This document shows positions 42,809-51,646 of a DNA stretch of 64,000 nt, piece after piece. The stretch covers positions 186,001-250,000 of the forward strand of contig NZ_ATXF01000008.1 of assembly GCF_000421545.1 (NCBI RefSeq), read 5' to 3'. The stretch's first letter is position 1; each line of letters opens with the position of its first letter. The stretch is from Agromyces italicus DSM 16388. GTDB lineage: Bacteria; Actinomycetota; Actinomycetes; Actinomycetales; Microbacteriaceae. The notes beneath the pieces were generated by a model. It was not told where the DNA came from, searched no databases, and saw only the letters and a list, made by a program, of their open reading frames with translations. The translations under genes and the position numbers were made by a program.

Positions 42809-45481
42809 ATGGCGAGCGGAGAATCGTGGGCCCCGACGCTTGACACGCCCACGCTGTGGGGGCGCGTCGCGCAATGGCGGAGCGACCCGAAGCGCCGCAC
42901 CGAAGTGCTGCTGCTTCGCGCCGCCTCGACGTGGACCGGTGGCGAGACGATCACCGTCGGCAGCGAGATCGTTCGTGTCGTTGTAGGTAACTCGCAGCTC
43001 GCGGTGCTGGACGCCTACCACGAGCACGCGGCCGAGCCGATCGTCGTCCTCACCGCCCTTGATGACCAGCAGCTCGGCAGTGCGGTGCGGTTGCGCGCCG
43101 AGCGTCACTCCGTGCAATCGGTCGATGCTTGGGAGCTCGTTCCAGGCCTGTTCAAGGTCGGCAACCCGAACGTCGACAAGAGCGTGCGTGACCTCGGAGC
43201 GTGGTTGCCGCAGATGCTGCTCTCCCACCAACGCGCAGCAGGCTGGCCAGTTGCCACCAGTGGCACGCTCAGCGGGGATCATGTCGTCCGTGCGATTCTC
43301 GCCGACCTCACGGGCCTCGACGGCGTGGACGAGGTCGACCTCATCGCGCTCCTCGACCACCTGGATGAACCGCAGACCAGTGCTCGTCTGCTCGACTACC
43401 GACCCGAGGAGCTCACGGGCATCATCGCCGGAGCCCAGAAGCATCTGGGCGGGAGCGCCGCGCTCGCACTCCACGCGAAACGGCGGGCGACCACGTACTC
43501 GACGCTTGCCGTCGCCCTCGTCACCGACCTGCTGTGGAACGAGCACGCAGACGCCCCTGAAACGGCAAAGGTCCGGCTCGAGGAACGATTCTTCGCGACC
43601 AAGGTCGTGGGTGCCGAGGCGAAGCTGCTTGGCGAGGCGGCGCACTCCGTCATCCTTCGCCTCGAAGCCGCCGGCGACACACGTTTCGGCGATGTGCTGC
43701 GGCAAGCGGAGGCGATTCTCACCGACCTCGGCTGGGCCGAGGGTGCAACGGGCTCGGCACTGCTGCCGGCGGGGCTCGAAGCCCGCTACAAGGCCTTCGC
43801 CTCCGCAGTGGACGCCAGTGCAGAGGCGGTAGGGTCGGTCGGGTCGGACCATTCGGTCGAAGCTGTCGATCGCGCACTTGCCGAAGTACGGGCGCACGAC
43901 CTCGCCGCGCGCGACGTCGACGAACTGCTCGGCGTCGAGATGGCGGCGAGGCTCGTGCGTTGGCTCGCGCGCCCCGCCGCGGCCGCCCCGGGTTCGTTCG
44001 ACCACGCCGCCGCTGCATATTGGCACGGATCGGCCTGGGCTGATCGGGCGCGCAGCGTGACGTGGAACGGGTCCAGTCGACCTGCACTCGCGAGTGCCTA
44101 CGCCGCACTCGCCGAGCGTGTGACCGCGCGACGCGACGCGGAGGACGCCGGGGCTGCGGCCATGCTCGGCGGGGACACGCCGACCAGTGTCATCCCAATC
44201 GAAGCGCTGCTGGAGCGCGTCGTGGCGCCGCTCGCAAGCGCCGGTGTGTTGCTCATCGTGCTCGACGGCATGAGCGCAGCTGTCGCCGCTGAACTCGCTG
44301 ACGAGACTCGACGGCTGCGGTGGGTCGAAGTGCTTCCTGAGGAACAGACGCAGCGACTCACCGCGCTCGCGACGCTGCCGAGCGTCACCCGCTACTCACG
44401 CTCGTCGCTCTTCGCCGGGCGTCTCACCGACGGAAACCAAGGTACCGAGAAGCCCGCATTCAAGAAGCAGACAGGGGGTCCGCTCTTCCACAAGGACGAG
44501 CTTCGCTCGCCAGCAGGTCAACTGCTGCCTGCCGAAGTCGAATCTGCGATCGCCGACTCTGCGAACAAGGTGGTCGGCGTTGTGCTCAACACCATCGATG
44601 ACGCCCTCGCCAAAGCCGACCCCGATGCCACCCGATGGACGCTCGCCCAGATCGCGAACCTGCCCGCGCTGCTCACGCTCGCGGCGGCTGCCGGTCGCAC
44701 CGTCGTGCTCACCTCTGATCACGGGCACGTCATCGAGCGCGGTGGCGAGTACCGGGCCGAGGGGAGCGGCGGCGCACGCTGGCGCGCGCCCGACGCACCC
44801 GCGACGCCTGATGAGGTATTCGTCTCCGGTCCGCGCGTGCTCGCCCCGGGGGGTTCGGCTGTGGTTGCTCGCAACGAGGGTCTTCGCTACGCACCCAAGT
44901 CCGCCGGCTATCACGGTGGTGCGAGCCTTGCCGAATTGACCGTCCCCATCGTCGTGCTGCGCCCCGCGGGGGTCGCCGCGCCGAACGGTTGGCAGGATGC
45001 TCCGCCACAGGCACCGGAGTGGTGGTACGACGGCGGCCTCGTCGAGGCATCCACGCCGGTTGCTCCTGTTGGGCCGAAGAAGCGAGTATCGAAGGCAAAA
45101 TCGGCGCCGACGAATGAGGTCGCGATGTTCGATATCCCTGTCGTCGGGGGCGATGAGGGCGTCGCAGCGACCGTCTCGCTCAGTGCCGCGTTGCTCGCCT
45201 CCGAGCTGTACGCAGCACAACGCGACCGACTGAAGCGTCGATCGCTCGACGACGCGACGGTTGCACTCATCCTCGACACCGCCGACGAGCGAGGAGGCAG
45301 GGTGCCCGCAGAAATGCTCGCTACCTTACTCCGCGTTTCTGCTGCGGCACTCGAGCAGATCCTTGCAGTGCTGCGCCGCCTGCTCAATGTCGACGGCTTC
45401 GACGTTGTCGCCATTGACACCGACGGCACGACCGTGCTCGTCGACCGCCAGCTGTTGCGCGAGCAGTTCGGTCTGCGTTAG
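42809..45481 (+). CDS. pglZ: BREX alkaline-phosphatase-superfamily protein PglZ
   Basis: An 890-residue protein. The PglZ domain starts near residue 470: VLLIVLDGMSAAVAAEL holds the first metal-binding Asp, LPSVTRYSRSSLFAGRL the conserved loop, and VLTSDHGHVIERGG the later metal-binding Asp and His residues. PglZ is the hallmark gene of all BREX types. ATG 42809 lies just after the pglY stop with GGTGGAG ahead of it; a slightly earlier in-frame start at 42791 would overlap pglY. The C-terminal 100 residues (MFDIPVVGGDEG onward) look like a separate winged-helix part. Confidence 0.95.
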   Translation: MASGESWAPTLDTPTLWGRVAQWRSDPKRRTEVLLLRAASTWTGGETITVGSEIVRVVVGNSQLAVLDAYHEHAAEPIVVLTALDDQQLGSAVRLRAERHSVQSVDAWELVPGLFKVGNPNVDKSVRDLGAWLPQMLLSHQRAAGWPVATSGTLSGDHVVRAILADLTGLDGVDEVDLIALLDHLDEPQTSARLLDYRPEELTGIIAGAQKHLGGSAALALHAKRRATTYSTLAVALVTDLLWNEHADAPETAKVRLEERFFATKVVGAEAKLLGEAAHSVILRLEAAGDTRFGDVLRQAEAILTDLGWAEGATGSALLPAGLEARYKAFASAVDASAEAVGSVGSDHSVEAVDRALAEVRAHDLAARDVDELLGVEMAARLVRWLARPAAAAPGSFDHAAAAYWHGSAWADRARSVTWNGSSRPALASAYAALAERVTARRDAEDAGAAAMLGGDTPTSVIPIEALLERVVAPLASAGVLLIVLDGMSAAVAAELADETRRLRWVEVLPEEQTQRLTALATLPSVTRYSRSSLFAGRLTDGNQGTEKPAFKKQTGGPLFHKDELRSPAGQLLPAEVESAIADSANKVVGVVLNTIDDALAKADPDATRWTLAQIANLPALLTLAAAAGRTVVLTSDHGHVIERGGEYRAEGSGGARWRAPDAPATPDEVFVSGPRVLAPGGSAVVARNEGLRYAPKSAGYHGGASLAELTVPIVVLRPAGVAAPNGWQDAPPQAPEWWYDGGLVEASTPVAPVGPKKRVSKAKSAPTNEVAMFDIPVVGGDEGVAATVSLSAALLASELYAAQRDRLKRRSLDDATVALILDTADERGGRVPAEMLATLLRVSAAALEQILAVLRRLLNVDGFDVVAIDTDGTTVLVDRQLLREQFGLR

Positions 45482-45490
45482 GAGTTCGAG

Positions 45491-46831
45491 ATGGCTGTTA
45501 GTCCACGCCGCCGTCAGGAGATCGTCGACGCGTTGCGCCGAGGAACGGTGCCGCAACGCGGACTCGATGTGATGGCCGTCGGACTTGACCGCTTCGGGCC
45601 GACGATCAACGCCGAGCTCCAGGTCGTTTCGAACGGCGGGGCGCAGTTCAAGGCGGTGCGCGGTGAGTACGGCTCAGGCAAGACCTTCTTCGCCCGTTGG
45701 CTGAGCGAGACCGCGAAGGCTCAGGAGTTCGCGGCGGCAGAGATCCAGATCTCTGAGACCGAGACCCCCTTGCACAAGCTCGAGACCGTGTATCGGCGAA
45801 TCATCGAGAGCATCTCGACCGCGTCGGCTCGGCCCAGCGCATTCAAAGAGATCGTCGACAACTGGTTCTTCAACCTCGAAGGCGATGTTCTCGAGGCAGG
45901 TGTCGACGCCAGCGACCAGAGCGCCGTCGCTGCAGCTACTGACGACCTCATCGCGAAGCGGCTTGCGAACGTGAGCAAAACCGCGCCGGCTTTCGCCGCC
46001 GCCCTGCGCGGCTATCGCGTCGCGATCGAGCGAGGCGATGGAGCCGAGGCCGAAGGGCTGCTCGCGTGGCTCGGCGGCCAGCCGCACGTCGCGTCGAGCG
46101 TTCGCCGGTACGCCGGCGTCAAGGGCGAGCTCGACCACTTCGGCGCCCTCGGATTCTTGCAAGGGCTCCTCACGGTCCTGCGCGACTCCGGCTATTCGGG
46201 TCTCGTGGTCATCCTCGACGAAGTCGAGACCCTGCAGCGCGTGCGCTCGGACGTGCGCGAGAAATCGCTCAACTCACTACGGCAGCTGCTCGACGAAGTC
46301 GACGCCGGACGCTTCCCTGGGCTGTACCTGCTCATCACCGGCACGCCCGCGTTCTACGACGGACAGCAGGGAGTGCAGCGTCTCCCTCCGCTCGCGCAAC
46401 GAATCGAGACGAAGTTCGAGACGAACGCCCGATACGACAACCCGCGCGCGCCCCAGCTTCGACTCACCGGATTCACGCACGAGTCACTGCACGAGTTAGG
46501 GGTGCGCATTCGGGACCTCTACGCAGATGGTGCCGACAACGGTGATCGTGTTGCTGAGTCGATTGATGACGACTTCATCACCGACTTCGCCGCCAAGATC
46601 GCCGGGCAGCTCGGCGGCAAGGTCGGCATCGCTCCGCGTGTGTTCCTCAGGCAGCTCGTAGACGTCATGGACAAGGTCGACCTGTTCGAAGACTACGATC
46701 CCCGCCGCGAGGCGCTCGGTGAGGCCGCTGCCCTCACCGCGCTGACCGAGGAAGAGCATGCCGCAGCGCGGCGCGGCGACGTGGGCGCCGTCGTGCCTGC
46801 CGGTGTCGATGACATCGACCTCGGCATCTGA
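45491..46831 (+). CDS. brxD: BREX system ATP-binding protein BrxD
   Basis: A 446-residue AAA-type ATPase. Walker A EYGSGKTFFARW near residue 57, Walker B LVVILDEVETL near 240, and LYLLITGTPAFYDG as the sensor region. It starts RRRQEIVDALRRGTVPQ, typical of BrxD. The ATG is 10 bp after the pglZ stop and the gene's stop overlaps the brxHI start. BrxD with BrxHI defines the type 2 BREX layout; its precise role is unknown. Confidence 0.92.
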   Translation: MAVSPRRRQEIVDALRRGTVPQRGLDVMAVGLDRFGPTINAELQVVSNGGAQFKAVRGEYGSGKTFFARWLSETAKAQEFAAAEIQISETETPLHKLETVYRRIIESISTASARPSAFKEIVDNWFFNLEGDVLEAGVDASDQSAVAAATDDLIAKRLANVSKTAPAFAAALRGYRVAIERGDGAEAEGLLAWLGGQPHVASSVRRYAGVKGELDHFGALGFLQGLLTVLRDSGYSGLVVILDEVETLQRVRSDVREKSLNSLRQLLDEVDAGRFPGLYLLITGTPAFYDGQQGVQRLPPLAQRIETKFETNARYDNPRAPQLRLTGFTHESLHELGVRIRDLYADGADNGDRVAESIDDDFITDFAAKIAGQLGGKVGIAPRVFLRQLVDVMDKVDLFEDYDPRREALGEAAALTALTEEEHAAARRGDVGAVVPAGVDDIDLGI

Positions 46832-48948
46832 TGCCCGGTCTCGGCCTGCACTCGGCGATCGAGTATCACGTCGTCAACTCCCTCGGTTGGACGTCATTGC
46901 GGCCGTTGCAGGAAGCATCCGTCATCCCTATTCGCAGCGGAACCGACTGCTTACTCGTGGCGCCCACCGCCGGCGGAAAGACTGAAGCTGCCGTCTTCCC
47001 GCTGCTCTCGAACATGATGGATGCCTCGGGGCAGGGCCTCACTGTCATCTACGTCACGCCCCTGAAAGCACTACTCAATAATCTGCTGCCGCGGTTGACG
47101 AAGTACGCCGATTGGGGCGGGCGACGCGTCGCGCTGTGGCACGGTGACGTCGGCGAGGGCGAGCGACGCCGTATCCTCGCTGAACCGCCGGACATCCTGC
47201 TGACCACTCCGGAATCGCTCGAGGCGATGCTCGTCTCGCGGCGCGTGTCTCACCACCGGCTGTTCCAGCACGTTCAAGCGATCGTCGTCGACGAGGTGCA
47301 CTCGTTCGCGGCATCCGATCGGGGCTGGCACCTGCTCGCGGTGCTCGAACGGCTGCAGCGGATCGCGGCGCGACCGATTCAGCGGATCGGCCTCTCGGCG
47401 ACGCTTGGCAATCCCGACGAGGTGTTGCAGTGGCTGCAAGGGTCCAACGCTTCGCGTGGGGCGCCGGCCGAGGTCGTGCGGGATTCGAGCACGATCGCGC
47501 ACCCGGAGGTGACGCTCGACTACGTGGGGTCGTTGGAGAACGCCGCCGAGATCCTGTCGCGGTTGTTCGTGGGGGAGAAGCGGCTCGTTTTCTGCCAAGC
47601 ACGCGCGCAGGCGGAGGAGCTCGCCTACGAGCTGCGGGTACGCAACGTGACAACCTACGTCTCGCATTCGTCGCTGTCCGTCGACGAGCGGCGCATCAGT
47701 GAGCAGGCGTTCGCGGAGGCGCGCGACTGCGTGATCGTCGCCACCTCGACGCTTGAACTCGGGATCGACATCGGCGACCTCGACCGGATGATCCAGATCG
47801 ACGCGCCGTTCTCGGTTTCGGCGTTCTTGCAGCGACTGGGGCGAACCGGGCGACGGCTAGGGACGTCGCGTAACGCGCTCTTCCTGGCGACCGATCTCGA
47901 CGGATTCGCACGGGCCGCAGGATTGCTGGTGTTGTGGTCGCGTGGCTTCGTGGAACCGATCGTGGCTCCGCCGCATCCTCGACACATCGCGGCACAGCAG
48001 TTGCTTGCACTCGCGCTGCAAGAGGGACGGATTCCCGCCGCGGGCTGGCAGGACTGGTGGGCCGGCTGCGCCGTCATGGACGAGGCGGACGAGGTGCTCG
48101 AGTACCTCGTTGCCGAAGACTTCCTCGTCGCTGACGGTGACTTCCTCATGATCGGCCCGACCGCGGAGCGTGCCTTCGGCCGCCGAAACTTCATGGATCT
48201 GCTGTCGTCGTTCATCGCTGATCTCGAAATCCGCGTGCTCGAGGGCACGAAGGAGATCGGCTCGGTGTCGCCAATCGCGCTCCCGAAGGACGTTGCAGAC
48301 GGGCTCCGCCCGCTGCTGCTCAATGGTCGCGCCTGGCGCGTCGACGGCGTCGATTGGGAGAAGCGCCGTGCACAAGTCACCGCGCACGCCGAGAAGGGCA
48401 AGGTTCGCTGGTCGAGCGAGTCGATCGCCGAACCGTTCGAGCTCGTCTGTGCGCGCCGCGACATGTTGCTGGGGGAGGACCCGCCGGTGACGCTGTCGGC
48501 GCGCGCGGTACGGCAACTCGAGAATCTCCGCGCTCTGCGCACTGATGATGTCGATGCCGAAGGTCTTGTGCTCCACAGGGGCGCGAAGGGAGCCACGCTC
48601 TGGGGTTTCGGCGGCCTTCGGGCGCACGGCACGTTGATCGCAGCACTCGGGGAGACCGCGGCAGAGGCGGTCGCCGACAACGAGATGATCCGCTTCCCAG
48701 ATGGCATTACGGTCGCGGAACTGCGGGCGGCGGGCGTTGAGGCTGCGCTACCGGCTATGTCACCGGAGGCGGTCGCAGGACTGAAGTTCTCAATGGCGCT
48801 ACCAGTCGAGATGGCGACGGCGACGCTGGCGGAGCGGTTCATGGATCGGCCTGGGGCGAGGAGCGTCGTGGACAGCATGATCGTGATCGGTGAAGGATGT
48901 GACTACGGCTGCAGCCCATCACGGCAGACTGAGGGGACCAACATCTGA
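46831..48948 (+). CDS. brxHI: BREX superfamily 2 helicase BrxHI
   Basis: A 705-residue DExH/Lhr-type helicase. Motif I APTAGGKTEAAVFPLL near residue 43, motif Ia YVTPLKALLNN, motif II VVDEVHSF near 151, motif III GLSATLGNP, and motif VI QRLGRTGRR near 332. The C-terminal 300 residues match Lhr-like extensions. ATG 46831 shares a base with the brxD stop. The last gene of canonical type 2 BREX, here followed by one more overlapping gene. Confidence 0.92.
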   Translation: MPGLGLHSAIEYHVVNSLGWTSLRPLQEASVIPIRSGTDCLLVAPTAGGKTEAAVFPLLSNMMDASGQGLTVIYVTPLKALLNNLLPRLTKYADWGGRRVALWHGDVGEGERRRILAEPPDILLTTPESLEAMLVSRRVSHHRLFQHVQAIVVDEVHSFAASDRGWHLLAVLERLQRIAARPIQRIGLSATLGNPDEVLQWLQGSNASRGAPAEVVRDSSTIAHPEVTLDYVGSLENAAEILSRLFVGEKRLVFCQARAQAEELAYELRVRNVTTYVSHSSLSVDERRISEQAFAEARDCVIVATSTLELGIDIGDLDRMIQIDAPFSVSAFLQRLGRTGRRLGTSRNALFLATDLDGFARAAGLLVLWSRGFVEPIVAPPHPRHIAAQQLLALALQEGRIPAAGWQDWWAGCAVMDEADEVLEYLVAEDFLVADGDFLMIGPTAERAFGRRNFMDLLSSFIADLEIRVLEGTKEIGSVSPIALPKDVADGLRPLLLNGRAWRVDGVDWEKRRAQVTAHAEKGKVRWSSESIAEPFELVCARRDMLLGEDPPVTLSARAVRQLENLRALRTDDVDAEGLVLHRGAKGATLWGFGGLRAHGTLIAALGETAAEAVADNEMIRFPDGITVAELRAAGVEAALPAMSPEAVAGLKFSMALPVEMATATLAERFMDRPGARSVVDSMIVIGEGCDYGCSPSRQTEGTNI

Positions 48949-49853
48949 TGACGGGCCGCGAGGAATTGGACGATAACGATCAGATCGCGGACGACCAGGA
49001 CGATGACCTCGTGCTGCCGGAGCGACTCGCCGATTCGCTGCAGCGTGCGATCGCGCCACACACTGAGTTGTTCCTCCGACAGGCGCGTGAAGCGCTGACG
49101 CCAGCCCTCGCGTCGATCGCGTCAATGTGGACGCCACAGTTCAAGTCGATCGCCAAATCCGTGAACGCCTACCTTGAACTCAGCCTCGCTCCCTACTTCG
49201 ACCAGCTGCGCGAAACCCTCAAGCGATTCGAGCCCCAGCTTGAGCGGGACTACCCCCGCAACTGGTGGGGAATCAAGAACTTGGAATCAGTACCACTCGA
49301 AACACTGGTGCTGGAGGAAGGCCTTCCGCTCGCGTGGGTGCCCGAACGCCGCGTTCTCGAGCTCCTTCTCGCCGCTGGCGGCCCGCGGGAACGGCGGGCG
49401 ATCATGCAGCGCAACCAACGAGGCATCATGCGCGACTGTCGAAGGTTGTTGGCTGCGATCACGAGCGCCGAAGGTCGGCGCGCTGCGGCCTATGTCACCG
49501 AGGCCATCGACGCCATGGAAGCGGGCTACCCGGCGGCCGCGCAGGCCCTTTCGATGAACTTCATCGACACGTTCGGCCGAGCGCACATCGAACGGTGGGG
49601 CCACCACACCGCAAAGAACGGTCGCCCCGTCGTCGAGAATCTCACGATGCGTGATGCGCTCGTCATTGGTGCCTGTTGGCGGAGTCATGCCAACTATCGA
49701 CCTGGTGAGCCTGTACCAAGAACCCTTAGCCGACACGCGACAGCGCACGGGGTAGGCGCACGCCAGTACACGAAGATCAACGCACTTCTCGCCGTCATGC
49801 ACGCCTCCGCGCTCTTAAAACTGTTGGAGGTCGAAGCGTTTGCGAGCAGTTGA
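48948..49853 (+). CDS. BREX-linked protein with HEPN-like R-x4-H motif
   Basis: A 301-residue protein of unnamed family. The very acidic N-terminus (ELDDNDQIADDQDDDL) is followed by helical segments. The C-terminus has SRHATAHGVG, an R-x4-H arrangement (Arg262, His267), then YTKINALLAVMHASALLKLL, a long helix. R-x4-6-H at the start of a terminal helix is the catalytic signature of HEPN ribonucleases such as abortive-infection toxins. The start is fused to the brxHI stop (TGATG), so it is translated with the BREX genes and expected to act with them. The HEPN call is inference from the motif and helix pattern. Confidence 0.55.
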   Translation: MTGREELDDNDQIADDQDDDLVLPERLADSLQRAIAPHTELFLRQAREALTPALASIASMWTPQFKSIAKSVNAYLELSLAPYFDQLRETLKRFEPQLERDYPRNWWGIKNLESVPLETLVLEEGLPLAWVPERRVLELLLAAGGPRERRAIMQRNQRGIMRDCRRLLAAITSAEGRRAAAYVTEAIDAMEAGYPAAAQALSMNFIDTFGRAHIERWGHHTAKNGRPVVENLTMRDALVIGACWRSHANYRPGEPVPRTLSRHATAHGVGARQYTKINALLAVMHASALLKLLEVEAFASS

Positions 49854-49875
49854 TCGCCGTCCATAGACGCAGCTC

Positions 49876-50190
49876 GTTCCGGTTGGCGCAGTGCCTCCTC
49901 GTTCACGCGTTCCGGGGTTCGTGGACCAGATCTGTCGCCAGTGCCGGGTCGGGAACGTGGCGAACGCGAGGAGGTCATCGCGGGCGCCCTCGAGCATCTG
50001 CGCGGCTTTCGTGTGGGCGCGTGCGAGCATCCGGACGACGTCGGCGAGCTGTGTGGCCACGTGCTCTTGCTCGGGTTGGGGCGAAGATCGTGCGGATGAT
50101 CCACGCGACCATCTCCTGCCTACCTTGGGCACGATTGCCAGGACGTTGCGCTTGAAGTGGATGATTGCCGACGTCGGCAGAAGACTCACT
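49876..50190 (-). pseudogene. IS256-family transposase remnant
   Basis: Broken pieces of an IS256 transposase in three frames on the minus strand: SAIIHFKRNVLAIVPK, then VAWIIRTIFAP in another frame, then AFATFPTRHWRQIWSTNP, and ERVNEEALRQPERA in a third. Together they match the order of the conserved C-terminal half of these transposases. Frameshifts and missing ends show it is dead. It lies between the BREX operon and the tRNA fragment. Confidence 0.8.
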
Positions 50191-50360
50191 TGATGCGTGG
50201 ATGTTTATTGGTCGTTTATCGATTCGAGCTCGCCCGAGGCGAATCGAGGTGTTTCGATAGACTGTTGGCGGGTTCGACGAGAAGAACCTGATCAGGTCGA
50301 GATCTCCCGAGGCACTGCGAGGTGTGCTGGGCCTGGGGCCTGTGTCCTGCGTAAGCCATC

Positions 50361-50391
50361 GGTCACGGGTTCAAGTCCCGTCCGCCCTACA
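50361..50391 (+). repeat. tRNA 3'-end fragment, probable attR attachment site
   Basis: ACGGG-TTCAAGT-CCCGT (50365-50381) is a perfect T-arm with 5-bp stem and 7-base loop, followed by a 7-base acceptor 3' strand CCGCCCT, discriminator A and CA. There is no matching 5' half, D-arm or usable anticodon arm upstream, so it is only the tail of a tRNA gene, as left by site-specific integration. The amino acid cannot be assigned. Confidence 0.75.
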
Positions 50392-50677
50392 AATAAGCTT
50401 CTCATCTGGGTTTTAACCGCCGAATTTGGCATGCCGCAGGCGGCATTTGGCGCACAGTTCGTTCATGCTGATGGTGCACGAAGGTCCTCGACTGACCTAG
50501 GCTCTGCTCGGTTGAGTTGGACGGAATTGGAGTGCGGCGTTGGTGCCCACGGCGAATTCGGGATGTACTCACTTGGGCGCGTTCACGCGCCCGGCGGCGA
50601 GCCCCAACCATGCCACACGGCGACATCGGTTCCCAGGGGATCACCGGCAACCACCACAACACGAAGGGGCGACCCGC

Positions 50678-51646
50678 ATGAGCGCTCTACTGGCGATCGA
50701 CGCCGGCCAGACCGGCATCAAAGTCCGGGCAGCTGGGCAAGACCATGTCTTCCCAGGAATCTGCACCAGCCAACCTCTGCTGCCGCAATTGGCGGCGGTC
50801 GCGCTCGCTGCGATCGAACGTGCCGGCGTACCGGTCTCGGTGGTCGCTGCTGGCGTCTCTGGACTTACGTCGCAGGAAGCGGATGCCGCGGCGCTGCTCG
50901 CCCTCCTCCGCGCTGCCGGTGCACGTGAGGTGATACTTGCGCACGACTCGACGACGTCGTTCCTCGGAGCGCTTGGCGACGCACGTGGCGCCGTGGTCGC
51001 CGCCGGCACGGGTGTCGTGACGCTCGCGGTGGGTGCATCCGCGGTGGCACGCGTCGACGGCTGGGGCCACCTCATCGCCGACGCCGGCAGCGGATACTGG
51101 ATCGGACGCGAAGCGCTCGACGCCGTAATGCGCGAGTTCGACGGGCGAGGCCCCGCAACGGCACTGCGGGCCGTCGCCGAGGGACGCTGGGCTGACCTCA
51201 ACCAGGCCTACATCGATCTCCAGGCCGACCCGGACCGCGTGAGCGTCATCGCCTCATTCGCCAAGCACGTCACACGGCTGGCGTCCGAAGGTGACACCGT
51301 CTCTCGGAACATTACGGCGAAGGCGGGCGCCGAGCTCGCCCACAGCGTGGAGACCGCATTACGTAGAGTGTCCGATGCGCATCGGGAGCAGTCATCCGGG
51401 TCGGAATCAGGCGTCCCCACCCAGTACTCGGTCTGCGCGATCGGCGGCGTATTCCGTTCGCCCGAACTACGCGAAGCGTTCGAGTCGCACATCACAGCGA
51501 GCCCGTTTGACGTCGCGATCGTGGAGCCGCTCGGCCAAGGGATTGAGGGCACGGTCGCCATCGCGAATCTCGGCAAGCTGCATATCCACTGGCGCCGGAT
51601 GTCTCAATCGCACGCGTCTGAGCCACTGTCGCACATCCCCGAGTGA
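50678..51646 (+). CDS. BadF/BadG-type ATPase, probable N-acetylglucosamine or other sugar kinase
   Basis: A 322-residue ASKHA-fold protein. LAIDAGQTGIKVRA is the phosphate-1 motif, VVAAGTGVVTLAVG the second phosphate loop, LIADAGSGYWIGREALDAV the conserved signature of the BadF/N-acetylglucosamine kinase group, and YSVCAIGGVFRSPELREAF the adenosine motif. ATG 50678 has AAGGGG upstream. Sitting before a LacI regulator and a sugar importer, it most likely phosphorylates the imported sugar or a hydrolysis product. Confidence 0.8.
   Translation: MSALLAIDAGQTGIKVRAAGQDHVFPGICTSQPLLPQLAAVALAAIERAGVPVSVVAAGVSGLTSQEADAAALLALLRAAGAREVILAHDSTTSFLGALGDARGAVVAAGTGVVTLAVGASAVARVDGWGHLIADAGSGYWIGREALDAVMREFDGRGPATALRAVAEGRWADLNQAYIDLQADPDRVSVIASFAKHVTRLASEGDTVSRNITAKAGAELAHSVETALRRVSDAHREQSSGSESGVPTQYSVCAIGGVFRSPELREAFESHITASPFDVAIVEPLGQGIEGTVAIANLGKLHIHWRRMSQSHASEPLSHIPE

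Larger units (their letters stand above)
22103..50391. mobile_element. Probable right part of an integrated mobilizable element carrying BREX defence
   Basis: The stretch begins before a MobF relaxase gene, holds element-type small genes and a complete BREX type 2 operon, and ends at a tRNA 3'-end fragment at 50361-50391, the usual form of an attR site. An IS256 remnant marks the same end. No integrase, coupling protein or type IV secretion genes are seen, so the left end is probably outside the window, and the arsenic and phosphate genes to the left may also belong to the element. The exact left boundary given here is only the start of recognisable transfer genes. Confidence 0.5.

Noticed and set aside
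42707-44026. Minus-strand frame opposite the 5' half of pglZ
   Set aside because: Shadow frame; it would also cross the pglY-pglZ junction of a tight operon.
50220-50246. Inverted repeat CGATTCG...CGAATCG near the att fragment
   Set aside because: Only 7-bp arms with a 13-base loop in decayed DNA; could occur by chance and has no clear partner feature.
50270-50391. Complete tRNA gene upstream of 50391
   Set aside because: Only the T-arm and acceptor 3' strand are present; no D-arm, matching acceptor 5' strand or proper anticodon loop with U33 was found.
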